A stretch of DNA of 64,000 nt from Microbulbifer sp. MKSA007 (lineage in GTDB: Bacteria > Pseudomonadota > Gammaproteobacteria > Pseudomonadales > Cellvibrionaceae), in contig CP128433.1 of NCBI GenBank assembly GCA_032615215.1, positions 1 to 64,000 of the forward strand, read 5' to 3'. Below are positions 17,702 to 25,642 of the stretch, piece by piece (within the stretch, counting starts at the first letter, position 1; the number at the start of each line of letters is the position of its first letter). The notes under the pieces are model-generated. The model ran no database searches. It was not told the origin of the DNA and saw nothing but the letters and a program-made list of their open reading frames with translations. A program made the position numbers and the translations under genes.

Positions 17702-17729
17702 TTTTATAGAAAATCATTTTAAACAATAT

Positions 17730-17768
17730 CTTCAGCGGGCTTCAGAACTTTTCTGCCGCCCGCTGAAG
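17730..17768. terminator. Bidirectional terminator between ABC-F and OmpA-like genes
   Basis: Stem CTTCAGCGGGC (17730-17740) / GCCCGCTGAAG (17758-17768) with a 17-base loop between converging genes. AT-rich flanks lie on both sides. Confidence 0.65.
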
Positions 17769-17787
17769 AAATCGATTTTAGTTGCCC

Positions 17788-18735
17788 TTAACGAATACAA
17801 CCGTATTCATCCACTGCAATACCAATCGGTGTATTTGGGCATTGATCGATATAGCTGGGTACACCATCAAAATCTGTATCCAGCGGGCAGCCATCTAATT
17901 GCACATCGATTCCCACTGGGGTCTGCGGACATTGATCAGTGGCATCAATAACACCATCGGCATCTTCGTCATACCAAAAATCCGGATATTCAAGCCATTG
18001 ATAGCCGACCGCCAAGCTGGCAAAACCATCGACACCACCTTCTTCGACCCCCTGGAAAAGCCGTATATCTGCGCGGGCCTGCCAACGGGGCCCCAGGTGA
18101 TATTTAATTCCCATTCCCACATTCACCATATTTTGCCGGTCATGCCAGTCACAATGGTTAGGCGGGTAGGGATAATGGTGGCCGTCTGGCCGATCCTCAG
18201 GGACATAGAATTTCTTACGACAATCCCAAGGATAGGGATAGTATGGGTCGTAGGGATGATCCGGATCATAGACATACTTTGGGTCATCTGGATGCCAGTG
18301 TTTTTTACGGTAACGCCGGTCGTAATTAATACGCATTTCACCCAGGCCAAACGCGACATAGGGCTGCCAACAAAAATTACCGCAGAACTGCCCTCCAAAT
18401 TGATATAGGAGATCTATGCGGTAGTTATACACATCTACTTTCTCGGGCGTATCCGCAACACTCACGACGAAATAGTCGACAACCCCTTCCATCGCCCAAT
18501 GATTTGTCATGTTAAAGCCAAAACCGGCACCGACACCTGAGGTATCTCGCATTTCAAAACCACGAAATGGTGTGCCTTGTAGGCGGTCGCCATCAAACCA
18601 ATGCTTACCCCCATTAACATAGAGGTTTAAAGTTCCAACAAAATCAGCACGGACTTCAGAAACTGTAAAGAGTAAGATAAACGGCAGGCTATAGAGAAAT
18701 GAAAGCAGAGGGTCACGCCTTCTCATTAGAAACAC
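17788..18735 (-). CDS. OmpA-like beta-barrel protein with thrombospondin type 3 repeats
   Basis: About 315 residues. A signal peptide (ending SEVRA) is followed by an OmpA-type eight-strand barrel (residues 30-240, for example GTLNLYVNGGKHWF, AGFGFNMTNHWAMEG, YQFGG, QPYVAFGLGEMRIN) and two calcium-binding type 3 repeats (DEDADGVIDATDQCPQTPVGIDV, then DTDFDGVPSYIDQCPNTP). The peptidoglycan-binding OmpA domain that normally follows is absent. One extracellular loop of about 65 residues is unusually rich in His, Pro, Tyr and Asp (KKHWHPDDPKYVYDPD ... HHYPYPPNHCDWH). I choose the GTG at 18735 because AAGGA lies 6 bases before it; an ATG three codons later is possible. Divergent from the toxin-like gene. 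Confidence 0.8.
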   Translation of the reverse strand: MFLMRRRDPLLSFLYSLPFILLFTVSEVRADFVGTLNLYVNGGKHWFDGDRLQGTPFRGFEMRDTSGVGAGFGFNMTNHWAMEGVVDYFVVSVADTPEKVDVYNYRIDLLYQFGGQFCGNFCWQPYVAFGLGEMRINYDRRYRKKHWHPDDPKYVYDPDHPYDPYYPYPWDCRKKFYVPEDRPDGHHYPYPPNHCDWHDRQNMVNVGMGIKYHLGPRWQARADIRLFQGVEEGGVDGFASLAVGYQWLEYPDFWYDEDADGVIDATDQCPQTPVGIDVQLDGCPLDTDFDGVPSYIDQCPNTPIGIAVDEYGCIR

Positions 18736-18929
18736 CAAGATTCCTTCCTTGATCAACCCCCCAAATTATTATTAACATCAATATCTATTAATAAAAATAA
18801 TTCGGTTTTGTTTTCGCGATGCTTCCTGAATCCGGTTCTTATTGGAAATAAAATTCGATAATCACAGCACCACTAGAAGCATAGACGGCTAGTGGCGAAA
18901 AACAGTAATAAAGACAGGAGAGTTAACCC

Positions 18930-19940
18930 TTGCTGGCACCCAATATCGATAACTATGTTAGGAACTTGGTTCACCCACAAAACATACAAACCACCTGCTA
19001 TGTCCCCAAAAGTATCCGTGAGTACGCACAGGACTTCCAAAATAATTCCAATAGCAACAGTAAGTGGTATCACAAGCGCAGTAGTGATGGACTAACCCGG
19101 ATCGACCAATTAGTAAGCCAGGCAGTACAAATTCAAACAAATGATTATGGAAGGATTACCCGTGTCGCCAAAGTACTAGTGGAAACCCTATATACCTGGC
19201 TTACTGGATTTGATCCCTCCACACCCACCAAGCTACTCGATAGCGATGGAATAACACGCCGTAAAGATGCCGTTTTAGCTTTACTCGGTGGAGCTTACTG
19301 CTGGTATCGACAGGCCAGTGAAGCTTTCAGCTCTGAGAGGAGAGCAATATCCAACATCGAAGCCCATTTGGACGTCCCTTTCTCACTATTTAATTACCGA
19401 TTTAGCCGCAGTGGTTTTAATCTGCACACAGTGACAACACTGTTATACCGTGGCGATACCCGCCCACCACAGAAGCTGTGGCAAGCCGGGGGATTCTTTC
19501 CCTGGATGAATCAAAATGGCCGCTTTGATCCGCACTTGGGTACCGGAGCATCTAACCAAGTCATCTCAACCACTACCAATGCAAATATTGTTGCGCGCTT
19601 TGCCTGGCACAACAAAACTTATTGCCCAAAAAGGTATTATTTTGTGCATGGAACAAATGAGGGTGATTTAGCCACTACCGGTTTTATCTATGAACTCGAT
19701 AAAAGAAACCACCAATGCGTAGAGGTTTCCACTGTCACCCAGGGACGTGAAGTTGCCTTTATGGCTATTCCCAACCAATTTATTCGCCGCTTTCGCATGC
19801 GTTATTTTGCGGGCACCCAAAATAATATTGAACTGTCGGACTGGATGTCTTATGACAGTAACACCATCCGCAACCTGAATGTTGTCGAAGACAAGCGCCG
19901 ATGGGAAGCCGCCAAGAAAAACTGGAATGAGTTTTTCTAA
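18930..19940 (+). CDS. Putative mono-ADP-ribosyltransferase toxin (cholera/pertussis A-chain-like)
   Basis: A 336-residue protein. Residues 171-290 carry the R-S-E motif set of cholera- and pertussis-type ADP-ribosyltransferases: LLYRGDTRPPQKLWQAGGF (Arg174, compare YRADSRPP and YRYDSRPP), VISTTTN at 211-217 (compare VSTS), and QGREVAF with candidate catalytic Glu274, followed by IPNQFIRRF as in those toxins (IP..I..). Residues 1-165 match nothing I know. No signal peptide, membrane segment or B subunit is seen. Start is the TTG at 18930 behind AGGAG; a stop lies two codons upstream. The gene looks more AT-rich than its neighbours. Activity and target are inferred; one of the paired glutamates of cholera toxin is a glycine here. 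Confidence 0.72.
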   Translation: MLAPNIDNYVRNLVHPQNIQTTCYVPKSIREYAQDFQNNSNSNSKWYHKRSSDGLTRIDQLVSQAVQIQTNDYGRITRVAKVLVETLYTWLTGFDPSTPTKLLDSDGITRRKDAVLALLGGAYCWYRQASEAFSSERRAISNIEAHLDVPFSLFNYRFSRSGFNLHTVTTLLYRGDTRPPQKLWQAGGFFPWMNQNGRFDPHLGTGASNQVISTTTNANIVARFAWHNKTYCPKRYYFVHGTNEGDLATTGFIYELDKRNHQCVEVSTVTQGREVAFMAIPNQFIRRFRMRYFAGTQNNIELSDWMSYDSNTIRNLNVVEDKRRWEAAKKNWNEFF

Positions 19941-20013
19941 CAATAGAGGTGGGTTGTTGCTTGCCACTGGTGCCATGTTAGCACCGGTAGCAAGCATTGA
20001 TCGTCAGTGCGAA

Positions 20014-20799
20014 TTATTCGCCTTTGGACTCTTCAGCGGTTGACGCATCTACGTCAGAGGTAGTGAGCGGCAGCGCTTCACCAGGTAACCTGCGGTATAC
20101 CAGATCCCAAACACCGTGCCCCAGTCTCTGCCCTCGACGCTCAAACTTGGTCTCTGGGCGCCATTCTGGCCGGGTGACATAATCACCCTCACTAGCGGTA
20201 TTTTCTAGCAGGTTTTCACCCTGCAATACTTCCAGCATATGCTCGGCATAATTCTCCCAATCTGTCGCCATATGCATAAGACCGCCGGTTTTTAACTTGC
20301 TGCAAATCAGGCGAACAAATTCCGGCTGCACTATCCGGCGCTTGTGGTGCTTCTTCTTGTGCCAGGGGTCAGGGAAGTACAGCTGGAAACGATCCAGGCT
20401 CCCATCGGCAATACAATCGTTTAGGACATCGACCGCATCGGCCATGTAAACACGCAGGTTTTTGATACCTGCCTTGCCGGCATTATTGATCAACCGGCCA
20501 ACCCCCGGCGGGTGTACTTCAATACCAATAAAATCCTTATCTGGCTCGGCTTCAGCCATGGCCAGCAGGGAGTCACCCATACCGAAACCGATCTCTAACG
20601 CCAGTGGCGCCTCGCGGCCAAAGACCTGTTGGCGATCCAGAGGTCCATCAAATAGGGAGAGTCCATACTGCCCCCAATAATTGTCAAAGGCATTGCGCTG
20701 CCCCTCTGTCATTCGCCCCGCGCGAATCACATAGCTGCGGATAGATTTCTTCTTAAATTCTGTGCGGTAGGGAAAATCTTCCGCAGATTCGTCTTGCAT
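20014..20799 (-). CDS. trmB: tRNA (guanine-N7-)-methyltransferase
   Basis: A 261-residue SAM-dependent enzyme making m7G46 in the variable loop of tRNA. Marks are the SAM site LALEIGFGMGDSLL, DFIGIEVHPPGVGRL, the catalytic/tRNA segment LYFPDPWHKKKHHKRRIVQPEF, and HMATDWENYAEHML. An N-terminal tail of about 20 residues and an acidic Ser/Glu-rich end extend the core slightly. It is the last gene of a minus-strand run with DUF423, but about 85 bases separate them. The stop is only 74 bases from the end of the toxin-like gene, which converges on it. Confidence 0.95.
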   Translation of the reverse strand: MQDESAEDFPYRTEFKKKSIRSYVIRAGRMTEGQRNAFDNYWGQYGLSLFDGPLDRQQVFGREAPLALEIGFGMGDSLLAMAEAEPDKDFIGIEVHPPGVGRLINNAGKAGIKNLRVYMADAVDVLNDCIADGSLDRFQLYFPDPWHKKKHHKRRIVQPEFVRLICSKLKTGGLMHMATDWENYAEHMLEVLQGENLLENTASEGDYVTRPEWRPETKFERRGQRLGHGVWDLVYRRLPGEALPLTTSDVDASTAEESKGE

Positions 20800-20883
20800 T
20801 GTTCGCGACCTCTTATGCGAAACGGTTTATATCTTGATGTTTTATTCGGGCTCGGTATCTGAGTGTAAGCCCTGAAAAGCTGG

Positions 20884-21261
20884 CTACTTAGAGAAATTAA
20901 ATGCGGCAAAAAACAGGACTACCCAACCGGCAATCATCATCAGCCCACCGAGAGGGGTGATTGGACCTAACCATCGGGGGCCTCCCAGTACCAGGGCATA
21001 GAGACTGCCGGAGAAGAAGATAATACCGAAAGTAAAAAGAGCACCGCTCAGGGTCAGCGATAAACGGTTTCCCCAGTTTTGCATGAGTAGTACCACACCA
21101 AACAGCGCCAGGGCGTGGATCATCTGGTACTGGACTCCGGTTTTATAGGCCTCTAGCAGGTTCTCTGCCACTTTACCGCGCAGGCCGTGAGCCCCAAACG
21201 CCCCCAGAGCCACACCACTGGCGCCAAAGAGTGCGCACAGCAGCAGATAGAGTTTGGCCAT
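20884..21261 (-). CDS. DUF423 family membrane protein
   Basis: A 125-residue inner-membrane protein of the DUF423 (YgdD-like) family with four predicted helices: LYLLLCALFGASGVALGAFGAHGL, MIHALALFGVVLL, a Gly-rich third helix (IIFFSGSLYAL) and GPITPLGGLMMIAGWVVLFFAAF. The conserved GAFGAHGL and TPLGG motifs are present. Function is unknown. A GGGAAGG site precedes the ATG. It follows rpoH on the same strand but is separated from it by a strong terminator. Confidence 0.88.
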   Translation of the reverse strand: MAKLYLLLCALFGASGVALGAFGAHGLRGKVAENLLEAYKTGVQYQMIHALALFGVVLLMQNWGNRLSLTLSGALFTFGIIFFSGSLYALVLGGPRWLGPITPLGGLMMIAGWVVLFFAAFNFSK

Positions 21262-21317
21262 TACCTTCCCTTTTTGTTTTACCCAGTGGTGACAGGTATG
21301 CCTGTAACAGGCGGGAC

Positions 21318-21344
21318 AAAAAAACCGCGCTACTGCGCGGTTTT
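21318..21344 (-). terminator. Terminator of rpoH
   Basis: Stem AAAACCGCGC / GCGCGGTTTT with a TACT loop. On the minus strand the stem is followed by a run of seven T, just after the rpoH stop. Confidence 0.85.
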
Positions 21345-21368
21345 CTACCCGTGTACCAGAACGCCGAT

Positions 21369-22223
21369 TTAGGCTTCCATAGCAGCACGCACTTTCTTCA
21401 TGGCATTTTTTTCCAGCTGGCGAATTCGCTCAGCGGAAACACCATACTTATCAGCCAACTCATGCAATGTGGATTTCTCCTCACTGAGCCAGCGGGCCTG
21501 AATAATATCGCGGCTGCGATCATCCAGTTGTGCCATGGCACTGGCGAGGCTGGTCAAGTTGGTTTCCTGCCAGTTATCCCGCTCAAGCTGGGCGGCCGGA
21601 TCAAAACTGCGGTCTTCCAGATAGTGAGCCGGAGCCTGCCAGGCGGTATCGTCATCGTCATCGACACCCGCATCAAAAGCCGCATCGTGTGCAGCCAGGC
21701 GGCCTTCCATTTCATGGACCTGGGTGACATCCACATTCAGGTCTTTGGCGACGGCCTTAGCTTCTGCATTGGTCAACCAGGCGAGTTTTTTCTTCTGACC
21801 GCGCAGGTTGAAGAATAATTTGCGCTGCGCCTTGGTGGTGGCAATTTTAACAATACGCCAGTTGCGCAGAATAAATTCGTGGATTTCAGCTTTAATCCAA
21901 TGTACCGCAAAGGATACCAGGCGCACTCCCTTTTCGGGATTGAAGCGTTTGACGGCCTTCATCAAACCGACATTACCTTCCTGAATCAGGTCGGCTTCAT
22001 TGAGCCCGTAGCCGGAATAAGATTTGGCGATATGCACTACAAAGCGCAGGTGTGACATGACCAGCTGGCGTGCAGCATCGAGATTTTCGCGGTAATAGAG
22101 GTCTTCTGCCAGGTGCTTTTCCTGTTCAGCGGTCAGTACGTCAAAACCACTGACGGTCTGGATATAAGCTCCCAGGTTGGCGCCCGGAGACAGCGTATGC
22201 ACTGGCTGTAGGCTGGTTCCCAT
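21369..22223 (-). CDS. rpoH: RNA polymerase sigma-32 (heat shock) factor
   Basis: A 284-residue group 3 sigma factor directing heat-shock gene transcription (the hslVU genes at the start of this window are typical targets). Region 2 contains LRFVVHIAKSYSGYGLNEADLIQEGNVGLMKAVKRFNPEKG and VRLVSFAVHWIKAEIHEFI. The diagnostic RpoH box is AQRKLFFNLRGQ. Region 4 is DIIQARWLSEEKSTLHELADKYGVSAERIRQLEKNAMKK. The ATG follows AGGAGA by 7 bases. The position downstream of ftsYEX is the standard gammaproteobacterial arrangement. mRNA thermosensing in the 5' region is known elsewhere; I did not fold it here. Confidence 0.97.
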   Translation of the reverse strand: MGTSLQPVHTLSPGANLGAYIQTVSGFDVLTAEQEKHLAEDLYYRENLDAARQLVMSHLRFVVHIAKSYSGYGLNEADLIQEGNVGLMKAVKRFNPEKGVRLVSFAVHWIKAEIHEFILRNWRIVKIATTKAQRKLFFNLRGQKKKLAWLTNAEAKAVAKDLNVDVTQVHEMEGRLAAHDAAFDAGVDDDDDTAWQAPAHYLEDRSFDPAAQLERDNWQETNLTSLASAMAQLDDRSRDIIQARWLSEEKSTLHELADKYGVSAERIRQLEKNAMKKVRAAMEA

Positions 22224-22445
22224 TCAGGTCTCTCCTGTCATTATTAGTCGGCCGATATTACCGGCCGCTGCCGGCGGATACTGTATCCGGCGACAAGCTG
22301 GACTCAGTGTAGCACTTGCACGGGCAGATAAGAAAGCCCGCCAACAACTACCGTATTCTGTTGTATTTCGCGGAATTAGAGGGGCTTTTTACGCCTCAGG
22401 TTCCCTTTGCCAGAACACTTTACCCTTCTTGATCAGACTCACCGG

Positions 22446-23462
22446 TCAGCGGGGTTCTATCTTGCGAGTGTGTCGCGCTACCGCAAGCCAAGCCCCTAAT
22501 AGGCCCAGCGAGGAGGCCCCCAAAGTTAATTGAAAGAAGTAACTGGCGCCCGGCCCTCTCAGTTCGAAGCTGCTGCCATAACTTGATGACAGACTCTCAA
22601 CTGGCCCAGACAACATAGCCACACCACCTGTAAGCAACAGCCACGCCAACAACCCGCCAAATAGCCCATAACAAATGCCACTGTAAAGGAACGGCCGTCG
22701 CACAAACGCATTAGTGCCGCCAACGAGCTTTACTACCAGGATCTCCTCCCGACGACTTTCGATATGCAGTCGTATGGTATTGATCACCACCAATACCACT
22801 CCCAGCGCCAATAACAGGGCTAGACCTGCGGAGAGACGCTGTCCCAGTTCGGTGATCTGGGCGAGGCGCTGGACCCAGGCAAGATCCAAGACCACTGAAT
22901 CCGTCAGTGCCTGGGCTCTCAGATTCTCCACCAAAGCCTGTAGTTTATCGCCGTCCTTCGCATCCCTTGGCCGCAGCAACAGCACTGCCGGCAGGGGGTT
23001 GGCATCCAGGCCAACCAATACATCCCCAAGCCCCGAGGCCTGTTCAAACTCTGCCAGGGCATCTTCCGGGGAGACATAAGTTACCTCCGCGATAGCGGGG
23101 TCACTGCGCAATTTGTCGGCCAGGGAATTAACCGCAGCCTGTCTCGCATCTTTGTGCAGAAAAACAGAAATTTGTGGCTGCCCATCCCAACCAGCCACCG
23201 CGCGCTGGAAATTCAACAGGCCCAATTGCAATGCCGCCGGCAGGGCCAGGGCAATAGCAATCACCAACGCCGTCATTGCACTGGCCATCGGTGCGCTAAA
23301 AAATCGACTGACAGAGTCGGCGGCCATCTCACGGTGATGCCCCAACCAGCTATTCCATCGATCGCCCAACCCTGTTTGTGCAACAACAGCGCCGGTGCTG
23401 CGCACACGTTTGTCTGCGGCAGGGTTGGCCTGCCGTTGCGCTTTAGCTTGGGTGTACTTCAC
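22446..23462 (-). CDS. ftsX: Cell division protein FtsX
   Basis: A 338-residue membrane partner of FtsE; the complex regulates septal amidases and divisome activity. A basic cytoplasmic N-terminus of about 60 residues precedes the first helix (ALVIAIALALPAALQLG). The periplasmic domain runs about 85-190, then three further helices including LALLLALGVVLVVINTIRLHIESRREEILVVKLVGGT, the most conserved segment. The start overlaps the ftsE end by about 20 bases, so translation is coupled. Length fits the family. Confidence 0.95.
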   Translation of the reverse strand: MKYTQAKAQRQANPAADKRVRSTGAVVAQTGLGDRWNSWLGHHREMAADSVSRFFSAPMASAMTALVIAIALALPAALQLGLLNFQRAVAGWDGQPQISVFLHKDARQAAVNSLADKLRSDPAIAEVTYVSPEDALAEFEQASGLGDVLVGLDANPLPAVLLLRPRDAKDGDKLQALVENLRAQALTDSVVLDLAWVQRLAQITELGQRLSAGLALLLALGVVLVVINTIRLHIESRREEILVVKLVGGTNAFVRRPFLYSGICYGLFGGLLAWLLLTGGVAMLSGPVESLSSSYGSSFELRGPGASYFFQLTLGASSLGLLGAWLAVARHTRKIEPR

Positions 23463-24129
23463 GGCTCGGAACTCCGTCGTATATCAGTTGGCCAGCCTGT
23501 AGGGTCAATACCCGTCGGCGCATCCGTGCAATCAGTTCCAAGTCGTGGCTCGCCACCAGCACCGTAACTCCCACTGCGTTAAAGTCGGCGAATAACTGCA
23601 TGATTTCCTGCGAGAGTGTTGGGTCCAGGTTGCCGGTGGGCTCATCGGCAACCAATATCGCGGGCTTGTTAACGACTGCGCGGGCAATCCCAACCCGCTG
23701 CTGCTCACCACCAGACAACATAATGGGATTTTGCTTTTCCTTGTGCAGCAAGCCGACCTTATCCAGGGCTGCGCGAACCCGACGCCCCACCTCGCGCTTA
23801 TTGCAACCAGCAACAGACAAGGGCAGGGCAATATTGTCAAAAACGCTGCGGTCAAATAGCAGCTGGTGATTCTGGAAGACAATACCCAGATTGCGGCGGT
23901 AGTAGGGGATCTGGCCATTGCGCAGGCGGTTGAGATTCTGTCCGGCGACAAGAATACTGCCCTTAGTAGGGCGCTCAATCGCGGTCAGGAGTCTCAGTAA
24001 AGTACTTTTACCCGCACCGGAGTGACCGGTGAGAAATACCATATCGCCACGGGGGATTTCCAGGCTGACTCGCACCAGGGCATCCTGCCCCGATACGTAA
24101 CGCTTGTTCACATTATCGAAAGTGATCAC
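23443..24129 (-). CDS. ftsE: Cell division ATP-binding protein FtsE
   Basis: A 228-residue ABC ATPase. Walker A GHSGAGKSTLLRLL, Q-loop region IVFQNHQLLFDRSVFDNIALPL, signature LSGGEQQRVGIARA, Walker B ILVADEPTGNLDP, and the H-loop in VLVASHDLELI are all present. It begins with GTG (ITFDNVNKRY). It lies between ftsY and ftsX with a coding overlap into ftsX. With FtsX it links ATP hydrolysis to cell-wall splitting at the septum. Confidence 0.97.
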   Translation of the reverse strand: MITFDNVNKRYVSGQDALVRVSLEIPRGDMVFLTGHSGAGKSTLLRLLTAIERPTKGSILVAGQNLNRLRNGQIPYYRRNLGIVFQNHQLLFDRSVFDNIALPLSVAGCNKREVGRRVRAALDKVGLLHKEKQNPIMLSGGEQQRVGIARAVVNKPAILVADEPTGNLDPTLSQEIMQLFADFNAVGVTVLVASHDLELIARMRRRVLTLQAGQLIYDGVPSREVHPS

Positions 24130-24165
24130 GGCTTCTGTTGTTCTTGTTATTTCCTAGGCGAATTA

Positions 24166-25569
24166 TCAGGCCTTATCGCGGCCAAACAGGGCGGATACGA
24201 ACTCACGAGCGCGGAATGGCTGTAGATCTTCCGCCTGCTCACCCACACCGATAAAACGCACCGGGATACCGAAACGACGAGCCAGGGCAAAGATAACGCC
24301 GCCTTTGGCAGTACCATCCAATTTGGTCAGCACCAAGCCAGTAACGCCGGCCGCCTCACGGAACTGAGAGGCCTGGTTAATCGCATTTTGGCCAGTGCCA
24401 GCATCCAGTACCAACAGCACCTCGTGGGGCGCACTGGGGTCCAATTTGCCCATCACCCGGCGCACCTTGGACAACTCCTCCATCAAGTTGGATTTGGTGT
24501 GCAGGCGCCCGGCGGTATCGGCAATTACCACATCGACGCCGCGCGCCTGGGCAGACTGAACCGCATCGAAAATAACTGACGCACTGTCAGCACCGGTATG
24601 CTGCGCTACAACCGGTACATCGTGGCGCTGCCCCCAAACCTGCAGCTGCTCAACTGCTGCGGCACGGAATGTATCACCGGCAGCCAACATCACCGACTTG
24701 CCTTCACCGAGAAAGCGGTGGGCCAGCTTGCCGATTGTTGTGGTTTTACCCACACCGTTTACGCCCACTACCAGAATGACGTAAGGCTTCTTGCTGATAT
24801 CGATTTCCAGGGGAGCATCAACACTATCGAGTAAGTCAGCCAGCTCCTGCTGCAGTGCCTTGTAAAGTGCATCGCCATCGGCCAATTCCCGACGGGATAC
24901 CCGTTCGGTCAGGCGCTCGACGATCTCGCTGGTAGCCTCAACTCCTACATCTGCCATTAACAGCTGTGTTTCAAGTTCTTCCAGCAGATCTTCATCGATT
25001 TCCTTGGCCCCGAGGAACAGGTTTCCCATCCCCTCGACAAACTGGTTGCTGGTGCGGCTGAGGCCGCGACGAATACGCGCAAAGAAACCCTCTTTCTTTT
25101 TGGCTTCCGGTTTCGGCTGCTCTTTGGCTCTGGGTTTTGGAGCTGGCTCGGGCTGAATCGGGGCTGGCTTTTCGGCTTCCTCTTTTACAGGCTCTGCTGC
25201 TACAGCCACCTGGGGGGCTTCGACAACGGCCTCCGGCTCGCCCGCCGCATCAGCATGCTGCGCCCAGCCGGCACTTTCCTCTTGGGGGACAGAAGCTGGG
25301 GCAGTGGGTTCATCGATAGGGGCCTTTGCCTCCTCCAGAGCGGAGGTTTCTCCCTGGGCAGACGACTTTTCCTCTATGTCTGAGGGCATTTTGTCCAGCG
25401 CCGAGGGCTCTTTATCTAGAGCTGAAGGCTCTTTCTCTAGCGCTGAAGGCTCTGGGCTCTGCGCCGATGATTCCTCTTCAGACGCAGCAGTGACCTCCGC
25501 CTGGGATTGCTGGGGCTCACTTTGTTCGGGCTTGCGCTTCTTCTTTTTGCGCAGGAAGTCAAAAATCAT
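24166..25569 (-). CDS. ftsY: Signal recognition particle receptor FtsY
   Basis: The membrane-associated SRP GTPase that docks nascent membrane proteins. The NG domain is complete: GVNGVGKTTTIGKLAHRF, DTFRAAAVEQL, VVIADTAGRLHTKSNLM, LTKLDGTAKGG and GVGEQAEDLQPF. The 160-residue acidic A region contains three tandem heptads of EPSALDK type at residues 40-60. I choose the ATG at 25569 (MIFDFLRKKKKRKPEQ); the frame is open further upstream but that part would overlap the rsmD side. This gives 467 residues. First gene of the ftsY-ftsE-ftsX cluster. Confidence 0.96.
   Translation of the reverse strand: MIFDFLRKKKKRKPEQSEPQQSQAEVTAASEEESSAQSPEPSALEKEPSALDKEPSALDKMPSDIEEKSSAQGETSALEEAKAPIDEPTAPASVPQEESAGWAQHADAAGEPEAVVEAPQVAVAAEPVKEEAEKPAPIQPEPAPKPRAKEQPKPEAKKKEGFFARIRRGLSRTSNQFVEGMGNLFLGAKEIDEDLLEELETQLLMADVGVEATSEIVERLTERVSRRELADGDALYKALQQELADLLDSVDAPLEIDISKKPYVILVVGVNGVGKTTTIGKLAHRFLGEGKSVMLAAGDTFRAAAVEQLQVWGQRHDVPVVAQHTGADSASVIFDAVQSAQARGVDVVIADTAGRLHTKSNLMEELSKVRRVMGKLDPSAPHEVLLVLDAGTGQNAINQASQFREAAGVTGLVLTKLDGTAKGGVIFALARRFGIPVRFIGVGEQAEDLQPFRAREFVSALFGRDKA
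25390..25452 (-). repeat. Three 21-base tandem repeats inside ftsY
   Basis: Three near-identical 21-base units encode EPSALEK, EPSALDK and EPSALDK in the acidic N-terminal region of FtsY. Such repeats expand and contract easily. Confidence 0.75.
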
Positions 25570-25642
25570 TCGTATGTCCGGATGTACCGCTTGCAGAAAG
25601 ACGCTAATCTTAGCATCGCTAAGCCCCCAGTAGAGAGTTACC

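Noticed and set aside
18892..19095. Alternative plus-strand frame overlapping the start of the toxin-like gene
   Set aside because: It ends early and has no ribosome site or motif, while the TTG frame has AGGAG and family motifs.
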